Below, one piece after another: positions 18,772 through 29,894 of a DNA stretch of 64,000 nt (within the stretch, counting starts at the first letter, position 1; each line of letters starts with the position of its first letter). The stretch is taken from assembly GCA_963830715.1 (NCBI GenBank), contig CAWHNS010000006.1, forward strand, positions 186,001 to 250,000. Reading direction: 5' to 3'. The DNA is from CAVVMA01 sp963830715. Lineage in GTDB: Bacteria > Desulfobacterota > Binatia > Binatales > Binataceae. The translations under genes were made by a program, and so were the position numbers. The notes under the pieces are model-generated. The model had not been told where the DNA came from. It made no database searches and worked only from the letters and a program-made list of their open reading frames with translations.

Positions 18772-19692
18772 GTGGATCGTCCCCGAATCAGACCCCCGGC
18801 CCTCAGGTCCGGCGATACGGTCGGCGTGGTCGCGCCTGCGGCGGCAATCGAGCCTGAGTTCCTCGAGCGCGGCGTGAACGCGCTCGCCGCGCGCGGCTTT
18901 CGGGTCAAGGTGTCGAAGCACGCGCTCAGCCGCAACGGAATCCTGGCGGGCAGCGATCGCGATCGCGCCGCCGAGCTTGTCGCCTTCTTCGCCGATACCG
19001 AGGTGAAGGCGATCTTCGCCGCTCGCGGCGGATACGGCTCCGGCCGCCTTCTGCCGCTGCTGGATTTTGGCGCGATTGCGCGCACGCCGAAAATTTTCAT
19101 CGGCTTCTCGGACGTGACATTCCTGCTCAACGCGATCGTCGGGCGCAGCCGGATGGTCTGTTTTCACGGGCCGATGGCGGGGCCGGCGTTCGGACTCTCG
19201 CGCCGATCTTTCGACCATCTGGTTCGCCTGCTCTGCGGCCAGATGCCGTCTTTCGAGATCGACGCGCGCGACGTGATACGTCCCGGCCTCGCGGAGGGCG
19301 AGCTTATCGGCGGATGCCTCTCGGTCGTGGTCGCGATGCTCGGTACGCCGTGGGCGCCCGAGTTTGCCGGAAAAATCCTGTTCCTCGAAGACACCGGCGA
19401 GAAGGCCTATCGGATCGATCGGATGCTGGTGCAACTGAAACAGTCGGGCGCGCTCGATGAAGTGGCGGGCATCGCCTTCGGCGGTCTGCCTGCGCCCGAG
19501 GACAGTGAGCGGGAGCGCCGCCTTATCAGCGAATTCATCGCCGAGCAGACCGGCAACCTCGGATGTCCGGTGCTGTGCGGTCTGGAAGCGGGCCACGGCA
19601 CTGAGAATCTCGCCCTGCCGCTCGGGGTCCGCGCCCGGCTCGATTCGCGCACCATGAAACTCTCGTTCGCCGATGCGCCGGTCATCACTTAA
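18772..19692 (+). CDS. LD-carboxypeptidase (peptidase S66, LdcA-like)
   Basis: Serine carboxypeptidase that removes the terminal D-Ala from murein tetrapeptides during cell-wall recycling. The 306 aa protein carries the S66 triad: Ser in IGFSDVTF, Glu in LFLEDTGEKAYRIDR, and His in LEAGHGTENLALPLG. The start is GTG 18772. Its position before a serine hydrolase and, after one gene, mpl supports a role in muropeptide recycling. Confidence 0.9.
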   Translation: MDRPRIRPPALRSGDTVGVVAPAAAIEPEFLERGVNALAARGFRVKVSKHALSRNGILAGSDRDRAAELVAFFADTEVKAIFAARGGYGSGRLLPLLDFGAIARTPKIFIGFSDVTFLLNAIVGRSRMVCFHGPMAGPAFGLSRRSFDHLVRLLCGQMPSFEIDARDVIRPGLAEGELIGGCLSVVVAMLGTPWAPEFAGKILFLEDTGEKAYRIDRMLVQLKQSGALDEVAGIAFGGLPAPEDSERERRLISEFIAEQTGNLGCPVLCGLEAGHGTENLALPLGVRARLDSRTMKLSFADAPVIT

Positions 19693-19706
19693 AGTGGAGC
19701 TTTAAC

Positions 19707-20839
19707 TTGGACTTCGATTGGTCGAAGGTCGAGCAGGAATTCGCGCAAGCGATCGAGCGCGGCGTGATTCCGGGCGCAACCATCGTCGTGCGGATTGGCG
19801 GCGAAGTGGTGTTCGAGCGGGCCTTTGGCTTTCGCTCGATTACGCCCGATCGCCAGCCGATGCGAATCGAGACGGTCTTCGACTTGTCCTCGCTCACCAA
19901 GCCGCTGGCGACCACGATCGCGGTGATGATGCTCATGCGCGACGGCAAGCTCAGGCTCGACGATCGCTTCACGCGCTTCTTCCACGACTTCGGCGTGCAC
20001 GGCAAGGGGCGCATCACGTTTCGCCATCTGCTGGCGCACAGCTCGGGACTCGCGGCCTGGCGCCCCTTCTACCAGCAGATCGCGGAGATCGAGCGCGGCG
20101 GCAAGGTCAACTTCATGGCCAGCCGCGGCGCCAAGGAATTCGTCTACGAGCAGATCCATCGCGAGAAGCCCGAGGCTGCTCCGGCCACCAAGAGCATCTA
20201 TTCCGACTTGAACTTCATCCTGCTCGGCGAAGTGATCGAGCAGGTCGGCGGCGTAGCGCTCGACCGTTTCTGCCGCGAGAAAATTTACCGCCCGCTAGGT
20301 CTCCGCATGACCGACTTTATCGATATCTCGATGGTCCGGACCCGGCGGCTCGAACCGGTGCCGGAGATGTTCGCGCCGACCGAGGTCTGCCCCTCGCGCA
20401 AGCGCCTGCTGGTCGGGGAAGTGGACGACGAGAACGCCTACGCGATGGGCGGCGTGGCGGGGCACGCGGGGCTGTTCGCGCCGGTCAGGGAAGTCGATCG
20501 AATCGTGGGCGAGCTGCTCGGATGCTACGCGGGGCGCTCGGATTTCGTGCCGCAAAAGATCCTGCGCGAGTTCTGGACTCGCGACAACGCCGTGGACGGC
20601 TCGACCTGGGCGCTCGGATGGGACACGCCGTCGGCGCAACATTCGAGCTCCGGCAGTCACTTCTCGCCCGCCGCAGTAGGACATCTGGGCTTCACCGGCA
20701 CTTCGATCTGGATCGAGCCGAGCGCCAGCTCGCGGTTTCGCTCCTGACCAATCGCGTGCATCCCAAACGCGACAATCAGGCCATTCGCGACTTCCGCCCC
20801 AGGATTCACGATCTGATAATGGAAGCTATCGGCGCCTGA
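19707..20839 (+). CDS. Serine hydrolase of the beta-lactamase/DD-peptidase class C family, frameshifted
   Basis: Penicillin-binding-protein-like hydrolase, no signal peptide visible. The SxxK motif is SSLTK (about residue 57), with a YxN equivalent YSD in SIYSDLNFILLGEV and HLGFTGTSIWI as the third motif region. After IWIEP the frame breaks at about 20,724-20,730: one missing G (CCGGAG read as CCGAG) restores ERQLAVSLLTNRVHP and the C-terminus to 20839, giving about 377 aa. It lies 14 bp after the LD-carboxypeptidase. Related genes act on muropeptides or esters; the exact substrate is unclear. Confidence 0.85.
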
Positions 20840-20868
20840 TCGTCGCGCTCCGCCGTTCTTCCGGCCTC

Positions 20869-23223
20869 ATGGAATCAGTCTCCGGCAAATCCGCCCCGCT
20901 TTCCGCATCGGCCGCTAAAGATCCGGTTTGCGGAATGAACGTGGATCCCGCAAGCGCGGTTCACTCGGCCACTTTCGACGGCGCGACCTATTACTTCTGC
21001 TGCGCCGGATGCCGCGAAAAGTTCGCATCCGATCCCGCGACGTACGTGACCGGGCGCCAGGAGAGCGTGCATCACGCGGCGCCCGATCGCGCGGCGAAGC
21101 CGGTCTCCGCCGCCGGCTATACCTGCCCGATGCATCCGGAGGTTGTCCGCGACGCGCCCGGCCCGTGCCCTATCTGCGGGATGGCGCTCGAGCCGCTGGC
21201 GGCCACCGCGGAGCAGGCCGCCGATCCTGAACTCGCGGACATGACCCGCCGATTCCGGATCAGCGCGGCGCTGGCGGTTCCCACGCTGCTGCTCTCGATG
21301 TCCGACCTGTTGCCAGGGGAACCGGTTCAGCACGCTCTCGGCGCGGGTCTCGTCGTCTGGATTCAACTCGTGCTGGCGACTCCGGTCGTGATGTGGGGCG
21401 CGCTACCGTTTTTCCAGCGCGCGTGGCGCTCGATCGTCAATCGCAACCTCAACATGTTCAGTCTGATCGGCCTCGGCGTGGGAATCGCCTACGGATACAG
21501 CCTGATTGCGGCGGTCTTTCCCGCGCTGATTCCCGAATCGGGCCGCGCGCCGGGCGGTGCGCCGCAGGTTTACTTCGAGGCCGCGGCCGTGATCACCGCG
21601 CTCGTCCTGCTCGGTCAGGTGCTCGAACTGCGCGCGCGCAGCCAGACTGCCGGCGCGATCCGCGCGCTGCTCGGCCTGGCGCCCCGCACTGCGCGGCGGA
21701 TTCGCGACGACAGCGGCGATGAGGACATATCGCTCGACCGGGTCGCTCCGGGCGATCGGCTGCGCGTCCGCCCGGGCGAAAAGATTCCCGCTGACGGCGT
21801 GGTGCTGGAGGGTTCCAGCGCGGTTGACGAATCGATGATCACCGGCGAGCCTATCGCGGTCGCAAAACGGCCCGGCGATCAGGTCGTGGGCGCAACCGTC
21901 AACGGGACCGGCGCGTTCGTGATGCGCGCGGATCGGGTCGGGAGCGATACGCTGCTCGCGCAGATCGTCAGGATGGTTCAGGAGGCGCAGCGCAGCCGCG
22001 CGCCGATCCAGCGGCTGGCCGACGTGGTCGCGTCGTACTTCGTGCCCGGCGTCGTTGCGGCCGCCGCAATCACGTTCGTGGTGTGGAGTCTAGCCGGTCC
22101 CGAGCCGCGCCTGGCTCACGCGATCGTCGCTTCGGTAGCGGTGCTGATCATCGCATGCCCGTGCGCGCTGGGACTGGCAACTCCGATGTCGATCATGGTC
22201 GGCACCGGACGCGGCGCGCACGCCGGCGTCCTGATCAGGAACGCCGAGGCGCTGGAACTCATGGAAAGGATCGATACGTTGGTGGTCGACAAGACCGGCA
22301 CGCTCACCGAGGGCAAACCGCGCCTTACGGCGGTCGTCGCACTCGGGCGGTCCGACGCCGAGCTTCTGCGCCTGGTCGCGAGCCTCGAGCGTGGCAGCGA
22401 GCATCCGCTAGCGGCGGCGATCGCGGCGGGCGCGGCGGAGAAGGGCTTGCGGCTTTCAGAGCCAACCGGCTTCCGCTCGATCACGGGAAGAGGCGTGAGC
22501 GGCACGATCGATGGCCGCTCGGTGATTGCGGGCAGCCTCGCACTGCTGGCCGGCGTGGGTATCGATACCCGGCCGCTTGCGGAACAAGCCGAGGCTCTCA
22601 TGCGCGACGGACAGACGGTCATCTTCGCGGCGATCGACGGACGGCCTGCGGGTCTGCTCGGAGTCGGCGATCCAATCAAGGAATCAAGCTACGAGGCTGT
22701 GCGAATGCTCCGCGATGACGGCGTGCGAATCGTGATGCTCACCGGCGACAACCGAATCACGGCGCAGGCCGTGGCGCGCATACTCAGCCTCGACGGCGTC
22801 GAGGCGGAGGTGATGCCGCAGGACAAGGCGCGAATCGTGAGGCGGCTTCAGTCGGAAGGCAGAGTGGTCGCGATGGCGGGTGATGGAATCAACGATGCGC
22901 CGGCGCTCGCGCAGGCGCAGGTGGGAATCGCGATGGGCGCCGGGACCGACGTCGCGATCGAGAGCGCCGGGGTGACGCTGGTCAAGGGCGACCTGCGCGG
23001 AATCGCGAAGGCGCGCAATTTGAGCCGCGCGACGATGCGCAATATCCGGCAGAACCTGTTCTTTGCATTTGTATACAATGTGATCGGTATCCCGATCGCG
23101 GCCGGCGTCCTCTACCCCGTGTTCAGGATGCTGCTCAACCCGATGATCGCGAGCGCCGCGATGAGCTTGAGCTCGGTCTCCGTAATCACCAACGCGTTGC
23201 GGCTGCGGCGCGCGCCATTGTAG
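20869..23223 (+). CDS. Copper/heavy-metal P1B-type ATPase with N-terminal YHS and HMBD domains
   Basis: ATP-driven metal exporter, 784 aa. The N-terminus replaces the usual HMA domain with a YHS/TRASH segment (DPVCGMNVD, then YYFCCAGCREKF) and a CPMHPEV...GPCPICGMALEP heavy-metal-binding domain. Membrane segments follow, with the transport motif ACPCALGLATP, the actuator loop TGEP, phosphorylation site DKTGTLTEG, the HP motif SEHPLA, and hinge GDGINDAPALA. A CPC motif with this N-terminus is usual for Cu(I)/Ag(I) exporters. No metal regulator is adjacent. Confidence 0.93.
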   Translation: MESVSGKSAPLSASAAKDPVCGMNVDPASAVHSATFDGATYYFCCAGCREKFASDPATYVTGRQESVHHAAPDRAAKPVSAAGYTCPMHPEVVRDAPGPCPICGMALEPLAATAEQAADPELADMTRRFRISAALAVPTLLLSMSDLLPGEPVQHALGAGLVVWIQLVLATPVVMWGALPFFQRAWRSIVNRNLNMFSLIGLGVGIAYGYSLIAAVFPALIPESGRAPGGAPQVYFEAAAVITALVLLGQVLELRARSQTAGAIRALLGLAPRTARRIRDDSGDEDISLDRVAPGDRLRVRPGEKIPADGVVLEGSSAVDESMITGEPIAVAKRPGDQVVGATVNGTGAFVMRADRVGSDTLLAQIVRMVQEAQRSRAPIQRLADVVASYFVPGVVAAAAITFVVWSLAGPEPRLAHAIVASVAVLIIACPCALGLATPMSIMVGTGRGAHAGVLIRNAEALELMERIDTLVVDKTGTLTEGKPRLTAVVALGRSDAELLRLVASLERGSEHPLAAAIAAGAAEKGLRLSEPTGFRSITGRGVSGTIDGRSVIAGSLALLAGVGIDTRPLAEQAEALMRDGQTVIFAAIDGRPAGLLGVGDPIKESSYEAVRMLRDDGVRIVMLTGDNRITAQAVARILSLDGVEAEVMPQDKARIVRRLQSEGRVVAMAGDGINDAPALAQAQVGIAMGAGTDVAIESAGVTLVKGDLRGIAKARNLSRATMRNIRQNLFFAFVYNVIGIPIAAGVLYPVFRMLLNPMIASAAMSLSSVSVITNALRLRRAPL

Positions 23224-23241
23224 TGAGCGGCGGAGCCGAGC

Positions 23242-24708
23242 TTGCCGACTGAGGTCTCATCGGATTCCGCCGCGCGGCTGGCGGCGGTGCCCTCGGCGAT
23301 TCATCACGTTCACCTGATTGGCGTCGCGGGAACCGCGATGGCGGCGCTGGCGGGGATGCTCGCGGAGCGCGCCTTTCGAGTGACCGGCTCGGACGACCAG
23401 CTCTACGAACCGGCCGCCTCGCTGCTCAAGCGGCTGCGGGTCGGTGTGACGATCGGCTTCGGTGCGCATAATCTTTCGCCGGCGCCGGACCTGGTGATCG
23501 TCGGCAACGTCGTGCCGCGCGCGAATCCGGAAGCGCAAGCGCTGCTCGCCAGTTCCATTCCGTACCTGTCGATGCCCGAGGCGCTGTGGCACTTCTTCCT
23601 TAGCCAGCGGCGAGTGCTGATGGTCACCGGCACGCACGGCAAGACGACTTCCACTGCGATGATGGCGCATGTGCTCGCGAGCGCCGGGCGTGATCCGTCG
23701 ATGCTGGTCGGCGGCGCATCGATCGACTTCAAGTCGAACTACCGTCTCGGAGCGGGGCCGGATTTCGTGATCGAAGGCGACGAGTACGATACCGCCTTCT
23801 TCGACAAGGGTCCGAAGTTCCTTCATTATCGCGCCGACGGCGCGATCGTTACGTCGGTCGAGTTCGATCACGCCGACATCTACCGCGATCTCGACCACGT
23901 CAAGTCGTCGTTCCGCAGGCTTAGCGATCAACTCGATCTGGACCGCGTGCTGGCGGTCTCGGCCGATTCGGCGGCGGCGCTCGAAGTGAGCGCGAGCACG
24001 CGAGCGCGGCGGATCACCTTCGGACTCGGCGCCGGCGGCTATCGCGCGATCGATGTCAGCATCGACTCGCGCGGAGCGCGATTCGCGATCGCGCGCGAAG
24101 GTCAGCGCGTCGCGAATGATGTGCGGCTGCCGATCGGCGGCCGAATGAACGTCGCCAATGCGCTGGGCGTGTTCGCGCTTCTGAGCGAGTTCGGAGTCAG
24201 TGCCGGAGAGATCGTGCCGGGGCTCGCGTCGTTCAGAGGCGTAGCGCGGCGGCAGGAGATAATCGGCGAAGCGGCGGGAATTACAGTGGTGGACGATTTC
24301 GCGCATCATCCGACCGCGATCCGCGCGACGCTCGAAGCGATCGGAGATCGCTTCGCGGGCCGCAGGATTCTGGCGGCTTTCGAGCCGCGCTCGAACACGA
24401 GCCGGCGCAGGATCTTCCAGGCGGAGTTCGAGTGCGCCTTCGACCGCGCCGCGCGAGTTTACCTTGGCCCGGTCTACTTCAAGCCCAACGATCCGATTCC
24501 GCAGGGTGAGCGGCTCGAGACCGACGCGTTGGCCGGCGCGATCAGCAAGCGCGGTCCGATCGCAATCGCGTGTCAGTCAACAACCGAGATCCTCGATCGG
24601 ATGCGGGCCGAGTCGCGCGCGGGCGATATCGCGCTGTTCATGTCGAACGGCCCATTCGACGACCTACCGCGCCGCCTGCTGGCCGCGCTCGCGGACGTTG
24701 CCGGGTAG
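23242..24708 (+). CDS. mpl: UDP-N-acetylmuramate:tripeptide ligase (murein recycling)
   Basis: Reattaches the recovered L-Ala-gamma-D-Glu-meso-DAP tripeptide to UDP-MurNAc. Mur-ligase architecture: an N-terminal Rossmann-like segment HLIGVAGTAMAALAG, ATP loop TGTHGKTTSTAMM, central VEFDHADIY, and C-terminal DFAHHPTAI. The 488 aa length and the EGDEYDTAFFDKGPKF segment point to Mpl rather than MurC. The start is TTG 23242 with GGAG upstream. Together with the LD-carboxypeptidase at 18.8 kb it forms the expected tripeptide-salvage pair. Confidence 0.9.
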   Translation: MPTEVSSDSAARLAAVPSAIHHVHLIGVAGTAMAALAGMLAERAFRVTGSDDQLYEPAASLLKRLRVGVTIGFGAHNLSPAPDLVIVGNVVPRANPEAQALLASSIPYLSMPEALWHFFLSQRRVLMVTGTHGKTTSTAMMAHVLASAGRDPSMLVGGASIDFKSNYRLGAGPDFVIEGDEYDTAFFDKGPKFLHYRADGAIVTSVEFDHADIYRDLDHVKSSFRRLSDQLDLDRVLAVSADSAAALEVSASTRARRITFGLGAGGYRAIDVSIDSRGARFAIAREGQRVANDVRLPIGGRMNVANALGVFALLSEFGVSAGEIVPGLASFRGVARRQEIIGEAAGITVVDDFAHHPTAIRATLEAIGDRFAGRRILAAFEPRSNTSRRRIFQAEFECAFDRAARVYLGPVYFKPNDPIPQGERLETDALAGAISKRGPIAIACQSTTEILDRMRAESRAGDIALFMSNGPFDDLPRRLLAALADVAG

Positions 24709-24854
24709 CACGTCGGTGACGTTCTCGACTTGATCAGCACGCCAAGTCCTACGTGGCTGGATCTGAGCGGGTCTTGTTGGCATGAGATTCCTCGCGCAGC
24801 GCTCGGAATGACACTCTCGGAGCGAATCCAGAACGGGCGACGAGCGTCCGGGGG
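24709..24854. repeat. Convergent intergenic spacer with decayed dispersed repeat
   Basis: The gap between the ends of mpl and aroF contains a GAGATTCCTCGCGCAGCGCT / CGGAATGACA segment. Similar wording recurs near 25,955-26,010 (GCGGAGCGAAGAATCCCTAC) and 37,845-37,875 (GAGATCCCTCGCCACGGCTC). I read these as remnants of a dispersed non-coding repeat family. No gene or clear terminator is seen. Confidence 0.45.
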
Positions 24855-25871
24855 CTACAGCGAGCGGCCGACTGCTTCGGCCACGGGCTTGAGGGCAGTC
24901 ATCAACTCGATGAAGGTGGCGGGGCGGAGCTGCTGAGGACCGTCGGAGCGTGCCTGTTCGGGATGCGGATGAACTTCGATCAGCAAGCCGTCCGCTCCGG
25001 CCGCGACCGCCGCCAGGGCCATCGGCGTGACCAGCGACCAGAGGCCGGTGCCGTGGCTCGGATCGACGACCACCGGCAGATGCGTCTGCGCCTTGAGCAG
25101 CGGCACGGCGTTCAGATCGAGCGTGTTCCGGGTCGCGGTCTCGAAGGTGCGAATCCCGCGCTCGCATAGCACAACGTCGGGATTTCCTTCCGAAAGTATA
25201 TATTCGGCGGCCATCAGAAACTCATCGAGCCGGGTCGCCATCCCGCGCTTCAGCAGGATAGGCTTCTTGACCTTTCCGAGGCGCCGCAGCAGCGAGAAGT
25301 TCTGCGCGTTGCGCGCGCCGACCTGGAGCATGTCGGCGTGCCGCACGACCAGATCGATATCGTGCGGGTCCATGATCTCGGTCACCACCGGCAGCCCGAC
25401 GGCGCGCCCGGCTTCCTCGAGCAGCCGGAGCCCCTCGTCCTCCATGCCCTGGAAGGAATAGGGCGAGGTGCGGGGCTTGAACGCCCCGCCGCGCAGCATA
25501 TGGGCGCCGGCGCGCTTGACCGCCTCGGCTGCCTTGCGCACCTGGTCGGCGCTTTCGACCGCGCACGGGCCGGCGATCACGGTCAGGCGTTTGCCGCCGA
25601 TCTCGACCCCGCCGACGCTGATCCGCGAGCCCTCGGGGCGCACCTCGCGGCTCGCCAGTTTGTAGGGTTGCAGCACCGGCATGACGCGCTCCACGCCGGC
25701 GACGGACTCGAGATGCCCGAGCTGGTGTTCGCCGCGCTCCTCGCCGACGCACGCGACGACCGTGCGCTCGATGCCGCGGATGATGTGCGCGCGATAATCG
25801 AGCTCCTCGACCATCCGCACGATGCTCTGGATCTCGTCCTCGGTCGCGTGTGCCTTCATTACGACGATCAC
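24855..25871 (-). CDS. aroF: 3-deoxy-7-phosphoheptulonate (DAHP) synthase with N-terminal regulatory domain
   Basis: First step of the shikimate pathway. I chose GTG 25871 because GGAGG lies 9-13 nt upstream and the resulting N-terminus VIVVMKAHATEDEI matches the family's ferredoxin-like regulatory domain (residues 1-70). The catalytic barrel shows AGPCAVES, RGGAFKPRTSPYSFQG, LLKRGM and VDPSHGTG. The 338 aa length matches the Thermotoga/Bacillus-type enzyme, in which the N-terminal domain mediates aromatic amino-acid inhibition. The longer frame up to 25,988 runs into repeat-like sequence and is not used. Confidence 0.93.
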   Translation of the reverse strand: MIVVMKAHATEDEIQSIVRMVEELDYRAHIIRGIERTVVACVGEERGEHQLGHLESVAGVERVMPVLQPYKLASREVRPEGSRISVGGVEIGGKRLTVIAGPCAVESADQVRKAAEAVKRAGAHMLRGGAFKPRTSPYSFQGMEDEGLRLLEEAGRAVGLPVVTEIMDPHDIDLVVRHADMLQVGARNAQNFSLLRRLGKVKKPILLKRGMATRLDEFLMAAEYILSEGNPDVVLCERGIRTFETATRNTLDLNAVPLLKAQTHLPVVVDPSHGTGLWSLVTPMALAAVAAGADGLLIEVHPHPEQARSDGPQQLRPATFIELMTALKPVAEAVGRSL

Positions 25872-26119
25872 AGCCTGGGCCTCCTGCGCAAAGGAACCAC
25901 CGAGTCTATATCCGGGAGGGCGAACTTGGAATGCTACTCCTCTCGGGGCTCCGACGTCATTCTGAGCGGAGCGAAGAATCCCTACCACTGCGGCAGGCTC
26001 GAAGGTCCGTGGTAGGGTCTGCGTTCGGTACCCGGATAATCAATGACAAATGGCCGTTCACCGCTTTGCTCGACGCCCTGCTAATATCTTGGAGGGTTGC
26101 ACACGATTACAGGCGGAAA
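25872..26119. repeat. Divergent intergenic region with dispersed repeat fragment
   Basis: Contains the ATTCTGAGCGGAGCGAAGAA repeat-like fragment (about 25,961-25,980) and the divergent promoters of aroF and the metallophosphoesterase. No defined promoter could be picked with confidence. Confidence 0.4.
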
Positions 26120-26887
26120 ATGCCGGCATCGAGACCTCTGCGGATAGTTCATACCTCCGACGTTCACCTGGAGACCGACAGCTTCGGGACGGGCGAGCGG
26201 GGCGAGGCGCTTCGCGATGTGGTGCGGCGGGCGTTCAGCGAGGTCATCTCGATCGCCAACTCCCGCGATGCCGACCTGCTGCTGATCGTCGGCGATCTTT
26301 TCGATTCGAGCCGAATCAGCGAGCAGGCGCTCGACTTTGCATTCGGCGAGATCGGGCGCGCGCGGATGCGGGTCGTGATGATCCCCGGGAACCACGACGC
26401 CCACGACGAGCGCTCTCTGTACGCGGCACTTCCCGAAAGCGCACTACCCGGCAACCTTCACCTCATCCTGGAGCCTGCGGGCAAGCTGCTTCACTTTCCC
26501 GATCTGGCGGCGCGAGTCTGGGGGCGCGCGCTGGTGGAGCATACGCCGGACAACCGGCCGCTTTCGGGGATGCCTGCGCCGTCGCAGGGCGAGTGGAACA
26601 TCGCGCTGGCGCACGGCTACTTCATGGAGGATGGCGAGTTCCAGCGCTCCTCGCCGATCACGCCGGCGGAAATACAGGCGAGCGCTTACGACTATATCGC
26701 GCTCGGGCACGTGCACGTGTTCAGCGACGTGTCGCAAGGCGCGACTCGCGCCTTTTATTGCGGAACGCCTGCGCCGCTCTATGCCGGCGACGAGTCGGGC
26801 TGGGTCGCGTGCGTCAACTGCGTGCCCGGGGACCGCCCGAACGTCGAGCGCCTGGCAGTACGGTCGCCGGGCTCGAACTCACGCTAG
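26120..26887 (+). CDS. Calcineurin-like metallophosphoesterase (SbcD/Mre11-like)
   Basis: Binuclear metallophosphoesterase, 255 aa. The metal motifs are in canonical order: HTSDVHLE, VGDLFDSS, IPGNHDAHD, AHGYF and ALGHVHV. ATG 26120 is preferred to longer starts that would translate repeat-like sequence. It resembles the nuclease domain of SbcD, but no SbcC ATPase gene is adjacent, so the substrate (DNA, nucleotide or phosphoester) is open. Its end overlaps convergently with the CheC-like gene by about 74 bp. Confidence 0.85.
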   Translation: MPASRPLRIVHTSDVHLETDSFGTGERGEALRDVVRRAFSEVISIANSRDADLLLIVGDLFDSSRISEQALDFAFGEIGRARMRVVMIPGNHDAHDERSLYAALPESALPGNLHLILEPAGKLLHFPDLAARVWGRALVEHTPDNRPLSGMPAPSQGEWNIALAHGYFMEDGEFQRSSPITPAEIQASAYDYIALGHVHVFSDVSQGATRAFYCGTPAPLYAGDESGWVACVNCVPGDRPNVERLAVRSPGSNSR

Positions 26888-27479
26888 CCCCTGATTCGGG
26901 CGGTTGCACAATCGACATCGTGAGCTCGATCTCGAGCGGAAGGGCGGAAGCCCTGAACCGCGACTTGGCGCATATCGCTTGCGCGTCGGGCAGCAGCCAG
27001 CAGACCCTGTCCACCAGCGACATTTCCGGCAGCACCGATGGCAGCGAGACGCCGGTCGGGTCAAGCTGCCCGGACAACGCCTGCATGCATATGCAGGTGA
27101 CGACGTTGGTGGCCTCTTTCAGGGCGTCGATTTCGCACGAAAGGAACCGCTCGCCGTCCGGCGCGTCCGCGTCCAGGACGGCCGCGCGGAAGCCGCCGCG
27201 CCGTCCCATAAGCATGTCGAGCAGACGATCGACGTAGTCCTCCTCGACCACCAGAGACACCGTCATCGTTTCGACGCCGAACGCAGTCTGACTGAGGGCC
27301 AGCAAATTGCCGCGTCCATGAAAGCTCTCCAGAAGGGCTTCGCGCCAATCTCCGTAGTAGACCCGCGAGTATCGAACCTGGACCTCGTCATTCAGCAGCC
27401 GGCTGAGAGCGCCGGCTGCATTGACGGCCGCAGCCGCCAACAACTGCTCGAGGTTCGTGGTGAGGTTGTAGTCTCTCAC
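26814..27479 (-). CDS. CheC/CheX-like phosphatase, single active-site motif
   Basis: A 221 aa protein with one copy of the CheC signature D-x3-E-x2-N (IDALKEATNVV, residues about 117-127), used in this family to dephosphorylate CheY-P. An N-terminal pseudo-repeat (AAAAVNAAGALSRLL) has the Asn but lacks the Glu, so only one site should be active. The start, GTG 27479, overlaps the stop of the response-regulator gene upstream, so the pair is translationally coupled. The C-terminal 30 residues are low-complexity and lie over the convergent neighbour's end; the true stop may be earlier if an indel is present. Confidence 0.7.
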   Translation of the reverse strand: MRDYNLTTNLEQLLAAAAVNAAGALSRLLNDEVQVRYSRVYYGDWREALLESFHGRGNLLALSQTAFGVETMTVSLVVEEDYVDRLLDMLMGRRGGFRAAVLDADAPDGERFLSCEIDALKEATNVVTCICMQALSGQLDPTGVSLPSVLPEMSLVDRVCWLLPDAQAICAKSRFRASALPLEIELTMSIVQPPESGASVSSSPATVLPGARRSGGPRARS

Positions 27480-27919
27480 TGCATCGACTTGCGCGATGGG
27501 GATTCGGCAGCGCCGGCAGGGCCGTCGCGACGATTCAGCTCCGGAAAAATCGCCGCCAGCTTTCGGCGGATCTGCTCGAAGGCCCCGCTGTTGAATGGCT
27601 TGACGATATAGTCCTGCGCGCCGGCGCGCATGAAGGTCTCGCGGCTTTCGTCAAACGGCATCGCCGTCATCATTATGACCGGGACCTCGGGTGCTTCCTG
27701 CCGAATCGCGCGGAAGGCGGTCAGCGAATCGATCCCGTCGGCTTCGGCCATCACGATATCGAGCGTAACGAGGTCGGGCTTGAGGCTCCTGAAGAGGCTC
27801 AGCCCCTGCGAGGCGTTTTCAGCCTCGGCGACGACGGTGCATCCGATCCGCTCCAGTTGGCGGCGGATAATCGATCGTACGAAGATCGAATCATCGACGA
27901 CCAGCGCGCGTACGGCCAT
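27476..27919 (-). CDS. CheY-like response regulator receiver protein
   Basis: Single receiver domain with acidic pocket DD in LVVDDSIF, phosphoacceptor Asp in LVTLDIVM, Thr in MMTAMPF and Lys in IVKPF. There is no output domain; a 25-residue polar tail follows. ATG 27919 puts the first strand (AVRALVVDD) directly after the start. A longer frame to 28,024 is possible but adds a poorly conserved leader. It is coupled to the CheC-like gene, suggesting a small phosphorylation/dephosphorylation module. No histidine kinase is nearby. Confidence 0.88.
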   Translation of the reverse strand: MAVRALVVDDSIFVRSIIRRQLERIGCTVVAEAENASQGLSLFRSLKPDLVTLDIVMAEADGIDSLTAFRAIRQEAPEVPVIMMTAMPFDESRETFMRAGAQDYIVKPFNSGAFEQIRRKLAAIFPELNRRDGPAGAAESPSRKSMQ

Positions 27920-28117
27920 GGCAGGGAGTCGGAGCAAGGAGCAAGCCAGAGCTGCAACCGGCATCGCGCCAGCAAAGACCAGCATTGCATCGGGCTGCGC
28001 GTTGTTGCTGGGGCTTCCGCGCATCGCGCGAAAGTGTCGCGAACCGGGACATACCGGCGTCCCGGATTCCCTCCGATGCGACAGGCGCGCGCGAGCCCAA
28101 CGCGAACGGGGAGCTCC

Positions 28118-28155
28118 GAAAAATAGAGCGGCGGCCGGGAATCCGGCCGCCGCTC
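28118..28155 (-). terminator. Intrinsic terminator of groES-groEL
   Basis: A perfect 13 bp stem GAGCGGCGGCCGG (28126-28138) pairs with 28143-28155 across a 4-base loop. On the minus strand it is followed by TATTTTTC. It lies 42 bp past the groEL stop, so it ends leftward transcription. Confidence 0.88.
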
Positions 28156-28196
28156 TCCCACATCAGCCCACAACCAACCTCAATGCGAGGCGGTTG

Positions 28197-29825
<1,629 letters not shown>

Positions 29826-29894
29826 TGTTGTTAACCTCTCGCTTGCTGCAAAGTCAGAATGTCATTAGATCGGACGGGCGGACGCAGGCGCGAT

